Below are positions 7,765 through 15,083 of a stretch of DNA of 22,544 nt, in pieces. A program made the translations under genes and the position numbers. The notes under the pieces are model-generated. The model had not been told where the DNA came from, searched no databases, and saw nothing but the letters and a program-made list of their open reading frames with translations. The stretch covers positions 1 through 22,544 of the forward strand of contig NZ_CAJMEH010000029.1 in assembly GCF_905212365.1 (NCBI RefSeq). The letters run 5' to 3'. The stretch's first letter is position 1. Every line of letters starts with the position of its first letter. This DNA comes from an uncultured Phascolarctobacterium sp. GTDB taxonomy: Bacteria > Bacillota > Negativicutes > Acidaminococcales > Acidaminococcaceae.

Positions 7765-7831
7765 TATATACGGCGCAGGTATATTTTATGCGCGGCGCAT
7801 TAACGGCAGTAATGCAGACGCTCATCGAAAG

Positions 7832-7860
7832 TTGACTTTCTGCCATTCAAAGTATATAAT
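7832..7860 (+). promoter_or_regulatory. Promoter of the putative antitoxin RNA
   Basis: TTGACT (7832-7837), a 17-base spacer and TATAAT (7855-7860) make a near-consensus sigma-A promoter. No protein gene follows on this strand for over 500 bp, so it is best explained as driving a small RNA beginning near A7867. Confidence 0.8.
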
Positions 7861-7866
7861 AAAAAC

Positions 7867-7955
7867 AGAGATAGCTGATTGGGCAAGTCAGCTCTCCCCG
7901 AGAAATTAAAAATTTGACGGAAGGCCGCTTAACCGCATGTTAGGCGGCTTTTCTC
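7867..7955 (+). ncRNA. Putative antisense antitoxin RNA (RatA/SR4-like, type I TA)
   Basis: A ~90-nt transcript is predicted from the near-consensus promoter at 7832-7860 to an intrinsic terminator (stem 7921-7933 with 7939-7951, then TTTTC). It contains hairpins AGCTGA/TCAGCT (7873-7893) and AAATT/AATTT. It has no SD-ATG pair. It faces the toxin-peptide gene on the other strand, and its whole length would be complementary to the 3' part of that mRNA if the mRNA ends at the T-run near 7861 (minus strand). This is the convergent layout of B. subtilis txpA/ratA and bsrG/SR4. The promoter and terminator are seen directly; the antitoxin role is inference. Confidence 0.6.
7921..7952 (+). terminator. 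Terminator of the putative antitoxin RNA
   Basis: The stem AAGGCCGCTTAAC (7921-7933) pairs with GTTAGGCGGCTTT (7939-7951) with G-T wobbles around loop CGCAT. It is followed by a short T-run. Confidence 0.65.
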
Positions 7956-7959
7956 ATTC

Positions 7960-8037
7960 CTATTTGCGGAATGAGAGAATGAGAACTACTAGGGTTGCAA
8001 AGCTTATCATTAAAGATAAGACCTCGAATACCGTCAT
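7960..8037 (-). CDS. Putative type I toxin peptide (BsrG/TxpA, 'holin-like toxin' family)
   Basis: The 25-residue peptide begins MTVFEVLSLMISFATLVVLI and ends with a basic FRK. It has one hydrophobic membrane helix. The N-terminal pattern M-T-V-(Y/F)-E-x-L-x-x-M-I-x-F matches BsrG of B. subtilis and related TxpA/'putative holin-like toxin' peptides, as I recall them. On the minus strand AGGGGGTGA (8052-8044) lies 6 bases before ATG 8037, a very strong SD. Part of that SD is paired in a hairpin (8050-8056 with 8062-8068). A promoter lies at 8127-8100. A convergent small RNA covers the 3' side. Such peptides insert in the membrane and arrest growth when their antisense RNA is missing. It is too short for ordinary gene calling. 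Family assignment is likely, function untested. Confidence 0.72.
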   Translation of the reverse strand: MTVFEVLSLMISFATLVVLILSFRK

Positions 8038-8049
8038 AGTACATCACCC

Positions 8050-8068
8050 CCTACTCTTAGGGAGTAGG
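8050..8068 (-). promoter_or_regulatory. SD-sequestering hairpin in the toxin mRNA leader
   Basis: A 7-bp stem (CCTACTC with GAGTAGG) and 5-base loop pair the first bases of the toxin's SD (AGG of AGGGGGTGA) with upstream sequence. Restriction of ribosome loading by such a stem is known for bsrG and related type I toxins. The hairpin is seen; its effect is inferred. Confidence 0.6.
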
Positions 8069-8099
8069 AAAGCCGACTATCAGCTATCTCATGCAAGGT

Positions 8100-8127
8100 A
8101 TTATATCATAAGTTTTATTTTAGTTAA
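8100..8127 (-). promoter_or_regulatory. Promoter of the toxin gene
   Basis: On the minus strand TTAACT (8127-8122), a 16-base spacer and TATAAT (8105-8100) with an extended -10 (TGA before TATAAT). Transcription would start near 8093, giving a leader of about 55 bases. Confidence 0.65.
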
Positions 8128-8250
8128 GGAAAAGCCTTGGTCACATTCTTTCCGAATGCGCTTAAAGCAGAAATTTTAACGCCGGTAAGTAAAGCTGTGA
8201 GCAAGGCTTTATATTTATTTGGAGTGCGAGTTTTTGTTCTCTGACTGAGT

Positions 8251-8280
8251 TTGGCAGAGCCGCGGCAGTCATGGTATAAT
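8251..8280 (+). promoter_or_regulatory. Upstream pcrA promoter P1
   Basis: TTGGCA (8251-8256), an 18-base spacer and TATAAT (8275-8280). It lies about 140 bp before the pcrA start. Confidence 0.55.
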
Positions 8281-8322
8281 GTGAATGCTTAGCGATTGCG
8301 GAGCCGAAGGCGAACGCAGAGC

Positions 8323-8352
8323 TTAGCAGAACATATGCCCTTGTGGTATAAT
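8323..8352 (+). promoter_or_regulatory. Proximal pcrA promoter P2
   Basis: TATAAT (8347-8352) with an extended TGG element, and a weak -35 TTAGCA (8323-8328) at 18 bases. It lies about 70 bp before the pcrA start. Confidence 0.5.
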
Positions 8353-8423
8353 AAAGAACGAATATTTTAGTAAGCTTTCGGCTGCCGTCGCGGCCGGATA
8401 TTTGACGGAGGTTATTGAAAGAT

Positions 8424-10643
8424 ATGACGGATACATTGCAGGGTTTAAATAAAGAGCAGGCGGACGCCGTACAGACGATTAACGGCCCCATGCTGATTTT
8501 AGCGGGTGCGGGCAGCGGCAAGACGAAGGTTCTGACCTGCCGCGTGGCGCATTTATTGCAGCAGGGCGTGCGTCCCTACCGCATTTTGGCGATTACCTTT
8601 ACTAATAAAGCCACCGCGGAAATGCGCGAGCGTGTAGATAAGATGGCGGGGCTGGCTGCTAAGGACGTGTGGCTGTTTACCTTCCATGCCTTCTGCGCCC
8701 GCGTGCTGCGCCGCGATATCGATAAATTAGAGGGCTATAGCAATAATTTCGCTATTTACGATACTACGGATACGAAAAATCTGATTAAGCAGATTCTGAA
8801 AGAGCTGGATTTGGACGAAAAGCGTTTTCAGCCTGCGGGGATTATCGGCCGTATCAGCAATGCGAAGAACCAGCTGCAGTCGGCGGCAGATTTTGCCAAA
8901 GAGGCAGGCGATTTTTACGAGCAGAAGGTGGCGCAGATCTACGAAGCCTACGAAGCGAAGCTGCGGGCCAATAACGCCGTGGATTTCGACGATTTGCTGC
9001 TGCTGACGCTGCGGCTTTTGCAGCAGAACGAGGAGGTACGCAATAAATATCAGGATAAATTTGATTATCTGATGGTGGACGAGTACCAGGATACCAACCA
9101 CGCACAGTATTTGCTGACGAAGCTGCTGGCCGCCAAGCACCGTAATATTTGCGTGGTAGGCGACGCGGACCAGAGCATTTACGGCTGGCGCGGCGCGGAT
9201 ATCCAAAACATTTTGGATTTTGAAAAGGATTACCCCGACGCTAAGCTGGTGAAGCTGGAACAGAATTACCGCAGCACCCAGGTGATTTTGGATGCGGCTA
9301 ACGCGGTTATCGAAAACAATACGGGGCGCAAGCCGAAAAATTTGTGGACGGATAACGGCACAGGTACGGAAATTACCTATTATCAGGCGGTGGACGAGCG
9401 GGACGAGGCTCGCTTCGTCATCGAGCGCATGCAGGAGCTGCAGCAGCAGGGTGAGCGCTTAGGCGATATGGCCGTGCTGTACCGCACTAATACCCAGTCC
9501 CGCGTGTTTGAGGAAATGCTTATCAAGAGCGGCATCGCTTATACGATGGTGGGCGGCACCAAGTTTTATGAGCGCAAGGAAATTAAGGATATTATCGCTT
9601 ATCTGAGGTTGATTTTTAACCCGCACGACGGCTTGAGCCTGCTGCGTATTATCAACGTGCCGCGCCGGGGCATCGGCGACGCGACGCTGGCCCGTTTGCA
9701 GGCCTATGCGGCAGAAACGGAGCAGAGCCTGTTCGATGTAATTTCCAATGCTTCGGCAGTGCCGGGGCTGAGCAGCCGCTTTGTGAAAACTTTGGACGAG
9801 CTGGCAGGTCTGCTGTTTGAGTTTATGGGAGATGCTGAGGAGCAAACGGTGAAGCAGCTGATTACGGACGTGATGCAGCGCACCGGCTATCAGGAGGAGC
9901 TGGAGCTGAGCCGCAGCGCTCAGGACCAGAGCCGCCTGGAGAATTTGCAGGAGCTTTTGAGCGTGGCCGAGGATTTTGCTGAGAAGGCGGCCCGTAACGG
10001 CGATGAGGCTTCTTTGGAAAACTTTTTGTCCGACGTGGCTTTAGTATCGGACATCGACGACGCCGAGCTGGGCGACGATGCGGTGACGCTGATGACGCTG
10101 CATTCGGCTAAGGGCCTGGAGTTCCCCACCGTATTTTTGGTGGGCATGGAGGAGGGCATTTTCCCACATGCCCGCACGCTGCTGGACGAAAACGAAATCG
10201 AGGAGGAGCGGCGCTTGTGCTATGTGGGCATTACCCGTGCGGAAAAGCGCCTGTATTTAAGCAACGCCCGCGCGCGTATGATTTACGGTCATACGATTTC
10301 CTATCCGCCCTCCCGCTTTTTGCAGGAGGTGCCGCGGAATTTAATCCACGTTTATAAGCGGCCTGCGCTGCCGCGGCCCGCTCTGCGCCCGACGGAGCAG
10401 CGGCAGGAGGCACGTCCCAAAACCGCCAACTGGTTTTTGCAGCCCAAGTCCAGCTTTGTGCCCAAGGAAAGCGGCGCTGCTAAAAGCTTCCGCGCAGGCG
10501 ATAAGGTGCGCCATAAGAAATGGGGCGTAGGTACGGTGGTGGCCGTGAAGGACAGCGAGGACGGGCAGGAGGTCAACGTGGCTTTCGCAGGCGGCGGTAT
10601 CCGCAGTCTGCTGACCAAATACGCGCCGCTGGAAAAGCTGTAG
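8424..10643 (+). CDS. pcrA: ATP-dependent DNA helicase PcrA/UvrD
   Basis: The gene encodes a 739-residue superfamily 1A 3'-5' helicase acting in nucleotide excision repair, replication-conflict resolution and RecA removal. Motifs in order: GAGSGKT (28-34, Walker A), TFTNKAT, VDEYQDTN (~218-225, Walker B), GDADQSIYGWRG (~245-256), LEQNYRST, LMTLHSAKGLEFPTVFLVG (~554-572) and YVGITRAEKRLYL. The last ~50 residues (DKVRHKKWGVGTVV...) form the PcrA-type Tudor domain that binds RNA polymerase. GGAGG at 8407-8411 is 12 bases before ATG 8424 and only 3 before an in-frame TTG at 8415; ATG is preferred but the choice is not certain. ligA follows after 41 bp, the usual Firmicute pcrA-ligA pairing. Confidence 0.97.
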   Translation: MTDTLQGLNKEQADAVQTINGPMLILAGAGSGKTKVLTCRVAHLLQQGVRPYRILAITFTNKATAEMRERVDKMAGLAAKDVWLFTFHAFCARVLRRDIDKLEGYSNNFAIYDTTDTKNLIKQILKELDLDEKRFQPAGIIGRISNAKNQLQSAADFAKEAGDFYEQKVAQIYEAYEAKLRANNAVDFDDLLLLTLRLLQQNEEVRNKYQDKFDYLMVDEYQDTNHAQYLLTKLLAAKHRNICVVGDADQSIYGWRGADIQNILDFEKDYPDAKLVKLEQNYRSTQVILDAANAVIENNTGRKPKNLWTDNGTGTEITYYQAVDERDEARFVIERMQELQQQGERLGDMAVLYRTNTQSRVFEEMLIKSGIAYTMVGGTKFYERKEIKDIIAYLRLIFNPHDGLSLLRIINVPRRGIGDATLARLQAYAAETEQSLFDVISNASAVPGLSSRFVKTLDELAGLLFEFMGDAEEQTVKQLITDVMQRTGYQEELELSRSAQDQSRLENLQELLSVAEDFAEKAARNGDEASLENFLSDVALVSDIDDAELGDDAVTLMTLHSAKGLEFPTVFLVGMEEGIFPHARTLLDENEIEEERRLCYVGITRAEKRLYLSNARARMIYGHTISYPPSRFLQEVPRNLIHVYKRPALPRPALRPTEQRQEARPKTANWFLQPKSSFVPKESGAAKSFRAGDKVRHKKWGVGTVVAVKDSEDGQEVNVAFAGGGIRSLLTKYAPLEKL

Positions 10644-10684
10644 GCTGATGCTGCGCAGCAGGGTTATATACAGGAGAGAAAATT

Positions 10685-12727
10685 ATGGCAGAAACGGATT
10701 TATTTGCGGACGAAAAGACGCAGGATCTGGCCGAGGCCGAGCAGCTGCGTCAGGAGATTCGCCATCATGAATATTTATATTATGTGCTGGACGCGCCGGA
10801 GATTACCGACAGCGAATATGACAGGCTGCTGGTGCGCCTGCGCGAGCTGGAGGCAGCCTGGCCCGACAGCGTGCCTGCCGATTCGCCGACACAGCGCGTA
10901 GGCGGACGCGCCAGCTCCCAGTTTGCCGAGGTGCGACATTTGGAGCCGCTTTTGAGCTTGTCCAACGCTTTTTCCGAAGGCGAGCTGCGGGCCTTTGACG
11001 AACGGGTCAGGAACGGCCTGCCTGCGGGCAGTAAAGTGGAATATGTTATGGAGCCCAAGATAGACGGCCTGGCGTGCAGCTTGATTTACGAAAACGGTCG
11101 TCTGGTGCGCGCCGCTACTCGCGGTGACGGCGTGGTGGGCGAAAATGTGACGGCTAATGTGCGAACTATCCGCAGTATTCCGCTGGTGCTGCAGGCGCCG
11201 CCGGGTGAGCAGCTGCCGGAACTGTTGGACGTGCGCGGCGAGGTCTATATGCCGCGGCACGCCTTTATGAAGCTTAACGAGCAGCGTTCGGAGCGGGGCG
11301 AGAGCGAATTTGCCAATCCGCGCAATGCGGCGGCAGGCAGTTTGCGCCAGCTGGACCCGCAGGTGACGGCCAGCCGTTCTTTGAGTTTTTTCGCCTATTA
11401 TATCGTGGGTGAGGGCGCTCGCGCTAGGCACAGCGATTCGTTGGCGGCTTTGACGGCCTACGGCTTTAAGGTCAGCGAAAATTATAAGGTGGTGCCGGAT
11501 ATCGACGGCGCTTTGGCCTATATCAAGGATTTTGATGAGCGGCGCTCTGGCTTGGCTTACGATACGGACGGCGCGGTTATCAAGGTTAACGAAGTACGAC
11601 AGCAGCAGCTTTTGGGCGCTACGGGCAAGGACCCGCGCTGGGCTATCGCCTTTAAATATCCGCCGGAGCAGGCGGAAACCACGCTGGAGGATATCGACTG
11701 GCGCGTAGGGCGCACTGGCGTGCTGACGCCGACGGCGGTGCTGACGCCGGTGAAGCTTAGCGGCAGCGTAGTCAGCCGGGCAACGCTGCACAACGAGGAT
11801 TTTATTAAAGCCAAGGATATTCGCTTAGGCGATAGGGTTATTATCAATAAGGCAGGCGAAATTATTCCCGAGGTTCTGCGGGTGGCGGCAGAAAAACGCA
11901 CGGGCGCGGAAAAGCCGGTGGAGATACCGACGGTGTGCCCGGAATGTGGTTGGAGCGTGGAGCGGCAGGGCGCGGAGGCGGCCATCCGCTGTACTAATCC
12001 GCACTGTCCCGCTTTGGGGCGCGAAGGGCTGATTCATTTTGTCAGCCGCGACGCTATGAACATCGACGGCTGCGGTCCGTCGGTCATCAATCAACTGCTG
12101 GACGCCGGTTTGGTGCGCGACGCTGCCGATTTGTACAGCCTGCGGCGGGAGGATTTGCTGCAGCTGGAGCGTATGGGTGAAAAGTCTGCCGATAATTTAT
12201 TGCAGGCTTTGGCTGCCAGCAAGGAAAACGAGCTGGACAGGCTGCTGTTCGCCTTGGGCATCCGTCATGTGGGCGCGAAGGTGGCGCGGATTTTAGCGGC
12301 GCAGTTCGGCAGCGCGGATAAGCTGCTGGAGGCGCAGCCGGAGCAGTTGGCGCAGATTCGCGATATCGGCGCAAAAATTGCCGAAAGCGTAGTTACCTGG
12401 TTCAGCGTGCCGGCCAACCGCGATTTGCTGGAGCGTCTGGCGGCGGCCGGACTTAAAATGACCTTTACTGCGCCGGAGGCCAAAGAAGATAATCCCTTCT
12501 TCGGCAAAACGCTGGTCTTTACGGGCACCATGCCTACGCTGGGACGGGTCGAAGCCAAAACCATGGCGCAGGATGTAGGCGCTAAGGTCAGCGGCAGCGT
12601 CAGCAAAAAGACGGATTACGTTATCGCCGGCGAGGAGGCCGGCAGTAAGCTGGACAAGGCGCGTCAGCTGGGCGTAACGGTTATCGACGAAGCAGAATTT
12701 TTGCGTATGCTGCAGGGAGAAAGATAA
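10685..12727 (+). CDS. ligA: NAD-dependent DNA ligase LigA
   Basis: The 680-residue enzyme seals nicks in duplex DNA using NAD+, joining Okazaki fragments and finishing repair. The Ia domain is N-terminal (HEYLYYVLDAPEITDSEYDRL). The adenylated lysine is K125 in EPKIDGLA. An OB fold follows, then a Zn finger with C418, C421, C436 and C441 (CPECGW...CTNPHCP), helix-hairpin-helix repeats (~450-590), and a C-terminal BRCT domain (FFGKTLVFTGTMPTLGR...KTDYVIAGEEAGSK). All key residues are present and the length is normal. AGGAGA (10671-10676) precedes ATG 10685. It sits between pcrA and a hypothetical gene in a likely operon. Confidence 0.98.
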   Translation: MAETDLFADEKTQDLAEAEQLRQEIRHHEYLYYVLDAPEITDSEYDRLLVRLRELEAAWPDSVPADSPTQRVGGRASSQFAEVRHLEPLLSLSNAFSEGELRAFDERVRNGLPAGSKVEYVMEPKIDGLACSLIYENGRLVRAATRGDGVVGENVTANVRTIRSIPLVLQAPPGEQLPELLDVRGEVYMPRHAFMKLNEQRSERGESEFANPRNAAAGSLRQLDPQVTASRSLSFFAYYIVGEGARARHSDSLAALTAYGFKVSENYKVVPDIDGALAYIKDFDERRSGLAYDTDGAVIKVNEVRQQQLLGATGKDPRWAIAFKYPPEQAETTLEDIDWRVGRTGVLTPTAVLTPVKLSGSVVSRATLHNEDFIKAKDIRLGDRVIINKAGEIIPEVLRVAAEKRTGAEKPVEIPTVCPECGWSVERQGAEAAIRCTNPHCPALGREGLIHFVSRDAMNIDGCGPSVINQLLDAGLVRDAADLYSLRREDLLQLERMGEKSADNLLQALAASKENELDRLLFALGIRHVGAKVARILAAQFGSADKLLEAQPEQLAQIRDIGAKIAESVVTWFSVPANRDLLERLAAAGLKMTFTAPEAKEDNPFFGKTLVFTGTMPTLGRVEAKTMAQDVGAKVSGSVSKKTDYVIAGEEAGSKLDKARQLGVTVIDEAEFLRMLQGER

Positions 12728-12750
12728 ATTGCGTTTACGGAGGTATTTTT

Positions 12751-13566
12751 ATGGATCAATTGGAATGGCAGGGATATGTGCATCGGGTCGCTACCTATGA
12801 TTGCCCCATCCCTTTAAGCTTTATTAACGATTATAACGACTGGAAATGCCGCAGCACCGTGGGGCGCATGCTGCTGATTTTAAAAGACGTGGAGGGCGCG
12901 ATGGCCGTTCTCGCGACAGTTAGGGACGTGCAGCCCGATATGGAGGATGCGCCGGATTTTGGCCTCAGCGAGGCCGAACATAAGGTGCTGTGCCTGCGGG
13001 ATATTGCGCAGATTATCTGGCAGCTGACGGGAACCATAGAAGCGCCGCTGGTTTATTTAAAGGAAGCCTATCGTTTGTGCCGCGCTTATCCCCATGTTTT
13101 CCGCAGCGCCGACCGCGGCAAAATTTGGGTGCGCCGACTGGAGCTGCTGCGCAGCGGCGGGCAGGAGGAAAAGGCTGCGGCCGAAGCTGCGGCGATGCTG
13201 GAGCAGGAAAAGGCAAACGCGGGCGTAAATCCTTATCGCTTCCGCGCTTTGGTATTTATGGCCGAAGGTCTGGCAGCGCAGGGCGCATATGAGGACGCTT
13301 GCGCCAAAATCGCGGAGGCTTACCAATCGTTCCCTCTGACGGAAGCGGCGGAGCGCGATTTGGCTGAAGCCGCGGCAGCGGAGGACGCGCAAGAGCGCTA
13401 TGCAAAGTACCTTCACTGCACGACCATCCAGTACCAGCCGTGGGAGCGCGACAATGTGCCGACGCTGGCGGAGGTGCGCAAATTGCAGGAGGATAATTTC
13501 CGCAGGCGACAGGAGTCTGAGCATAGCGGGCTTAACGCAGCTGATTTAATCGGCCAGTTAAAATGA
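12751..13566 (+). CDS. Hypothetical helical-repeat (TPR-like) protein downstream of ligA
   Basis: I recognise no named family. The 271 residues are rich in Ala, Glu and Leu. Helix pairs such as GRMLLILKDVEGAMAVLATV, PLVYLKEAYRLCRAYP and VFMAEGLAAQGAYEDACAKIAEAYQSFP resemble TPR repeats, so it is probably a soluble scaffold or partner protein. There is no signal peptide or membrane helix. ATG 12751 has a clear GGAGGT about 9 bases upstream and lies 23 bp after the ligA stop, so it is probably transcribed with pcrA-ligA. That position hints at, but does not show, a link to DNA metabolism. I see no terminator right after it. Confidence 0.85.
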   Translation: MDQLEWQGYVHRVATYDCPIPLSFINDYNDWKCRSTVGRMLLILKDVEGAMAVLATVRDVQPDMEDAPDFGLSEAEHKVLCLRDIAQIIWQLTGTIEAPLVYLKEAYRLCRAYPHVFRSADRGKIWVRRLELLRSGGQEEKAAAEAAAMLEQEKANAGVNPYRFRALVFMAEGLAAQGAYEDACAKIAEAYQSFPLTEAAERDLAEAAAAEDAQERYAKYLHCTTIQYQPWERDNVPTLAEVRKLQEDNFRRRQESEHSGLNAADLIGQLK

Positions 13567-13592
13567 GTAATTAAAGGTTTTTATACAGGACT

Positions 13593-13621
13593 TTGTCAAA
13601 TCTGTTAAAATATCTTATAGC
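13593..13621 (+). promoter_or_regulatory. Possible promoter of the FadL-like gene
   Basis: TTGTCA (13593-13598), a 17-base spacer and TATAGC (13616-13621). The -35 is good and the -10 imperfect. It lies about 40 bases before the start codon. Confidence 0.45.
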
Positions 13622-13662
13622 TATTTTAGAAAAATTGTGGTGAAGGGATGTGTGGAAAACCT

Positions 13663-14907
13663 ATGAAAAAATATCTTTTAGCTTTGAGCGCAGCCGCCGC
13701 GCTGCTCGTGCCGCAGGTTGTGGGCGCGGAGGGCTTCGCTATTTACGAATGGTCCGCTGAAGGTTTGGCTATGGGCGGCGCGCGCATGTTTGCCGAGGAC
13801 GACGCCGCTAATCTGGCTTATAACCCTGCTTCCATTACTAAGGTGGAGGGCGAAGCGCTGAAAATAAGCGCGACTTATTTAAGCCCGCACGGCAAGTATG
13901 ACTTGGAAGGTTCGCCTTTAGAACAATCCGGCCATAACAGAGTACACCCGGCATGGGCTCCCGGCAGCTACTATGTAAAGCAGGTGAACGATAAGGATTG
14001 GGTCGGTATCGGCGCGTATAGCCGCTTTGGCATGGTATCGCAGTTCGAGCGTAGTTCTGCTGCTGGCTCTAACGCTTTTAGTTCGAAGCTGAACGGCCTG
14101 AGCTTGGGCGCTAACTATGCGCATAAGTTTGATAAAAAATGGACAGCTGCTTTAGGAGCTGAGGTCAACTATGTTGGCTTGCAGCTGGATAAAAATATTG
14201 CAATGGCTATTGCCGCTGCGAATGGTAGAGCGGCAATGCATATTGAGGGCGAGAGCTATGCGTTGGGGTGGAATGCTGCTGCTAACTATAAATTTGACGA
14301 AAAAAATGAAATGGGTATAGTTTATCACAGCAAAATAAACCATTCCATGGAAGCGGATTATGACTTTCATCCGCGGCTGTCTGCCTTAGGCAGACCTGTT
14401 AACATGGATATATACGGTGATGCTTATGGGGTAGTTACTCTGCCGGAAAGCTTAGATATTGGCTACAGTCATAAATTTGACGATAAAACGCGCGTTGAAC
14501 TGAGAGGCACTTGGACTCGCTGGGAGCGTTATGACGCTTTGAATCTTTCGTTTTCTAATGTTCCGTTTAGCTCGGATAATCCGAAAAACTGGTCGAATGG
14601 CAAACGCTTTGCCATAGGCTTGGAGCATAAATTCAGCGATAAGTACAGCGGTATGCTGGGCTACGCTTTCGATGAAAGCTCCATTCCTTACGACGGCGGC
14701 GATTTTATGATTCCGACCGGCACGCGCACGACTTATTCTGTTGGTATGCAGTACCATGATAAGAAGCAAACCCTGGGCTTTGCGCTTGCCTGGATGAATG
14801 TAGGCTGCCTTGACTTTAAAGGTGGAGCAACTGATTTGTATGATAGCGTTCATACGCGCGACAGCTATACCAAGATTGCTTCCATTTCTTACCAACGTAA
14901 ATTTTAA
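13663..14907 (+). CDS. FadL/OmpP1-family outer-membrane transport protein
   Basis: The 414-residue precursor starts at ATG 13663, giving a clean signal peptide (MKKYLLALSAAAALLVPQVVGA, cleavage likely before EGFA); an in-frame ATG five codons earlier (13648) overlaps the likely SD. The mature start resembles FadL/OmpP1 proteins: a GFAIYEWSAEGLAMGGA segment and DDAANLAYNPAS with the NPA hatch-type motif. Amphipathic beta strands fill the rest. The last residues, SISYQRKF, end in Phe as needed for BAM insertion. The family forms 14-strand barrels that import hydrophobic molecules such as fatty acids or aromatics. The substrate here is unknown. It implies a diderm cell. A strong terminator follows, so it is probably monocistronic. 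Confidence 0.9.
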   Translation: MKKYLLALSAAAALLVPQVVGAEGFAIYEWSAEGLAMGGARMFAEDDAANLAYNPASITKVEGEALKISATYLSPHGKYDLEGSPLEQSGHNRVHPAWAPGSYYVKQVNDKDWVGIGAYSRFGMVSQFERSSAAGSNAFSSKLNGLSLGANYAHKFDKKWTAALGAEVNYVGLQLDKNIAMAIAAANGRAAMHIEGESYALGWNAAANYKFDEKNEMGIVYHSKINHSMEADYDFHPRLSALGRPVNMDIYGDAYGVVTLPESLDIGYSHKFDDKTRVELRGTWTRWERYDALNLSFSNVPFSSDNPKNWSNGKRFAIGLEHKFSDKYSGMLGYAFDESSIPYDGGDFMIPTGTRTTYSVGMQYHDKKQTLGFALAWMNVGCLDFKGGATDLYDSVHTRDSYTKIASISYQRKF

Positions 14908-14919
14908 ATGCAAAAAAAC

Positions 14920-14960
14920 AAAAGGTCTTTCTCTGCGGAGGAAGGCCTTTTACTTTTTTT
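14920..14960 (+). terminator. Terminator after the FadL-like gene
   Basis: A 14-bp stem (14920-14933 with 14938-14951, two G-T pairs) around loop TGCG is followed by a T-run up to 14960. The stem is flanked by A's on the other side, so it may be bidirectional. Confidence 0.9.
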
Positions 14961-14972
14961 ATCGATGAAGGC

Positions 14973-15001
14973 AAGACAAAAAAGCTTTTTTGTAATATAA
15001 T
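14973..15001 (+). promoter_or_regulatory. Promoter of the EFR1/FAD-oxidase operon with overlapping palindrome
   Basis: TATAAT (14996-15001) lies 17 bases after AAGACA (14973-14978). The perfect 18-bp palindrome ACAAAAAAGCTTTTTTGT (14976-14993) covers part of the -35 and nearly the whole spacer, so a repressor binding there would block RNA polymerase. The leader to the first start codon is about 75 bases. Confidence 0.55.
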
Positions 15002-15083
15002 AAAAAATTAGAATGGAGCGAACTGCGCTGCTGTAAGGCACGCTGTTTGCGCCATACTTTAAGCTAAATTGCAGGTGACGTTT

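Noticed and set aside
7867..7955. Riboswitch or leader for pcrA
   Set aside because: The transcript ends at its own terminator over 460 bp before pcrA, pcrA has nearer promoters, and no known riboswitch core was recognised.
7937..8179. 80-codon plus-strand ORF over the toxin region
   Set aside because: No ribosome site, basic low-complexity composition, and it starts inside the antitoxin terminator; the opposite strand gives a better explanation.
10775..11791. 338-codon minus-strand ORF inside ligA
   Set aside because: Antisense shadow of a GC-rich gene; composition is rich in Arg/His/Ala and there is no ribosome site.
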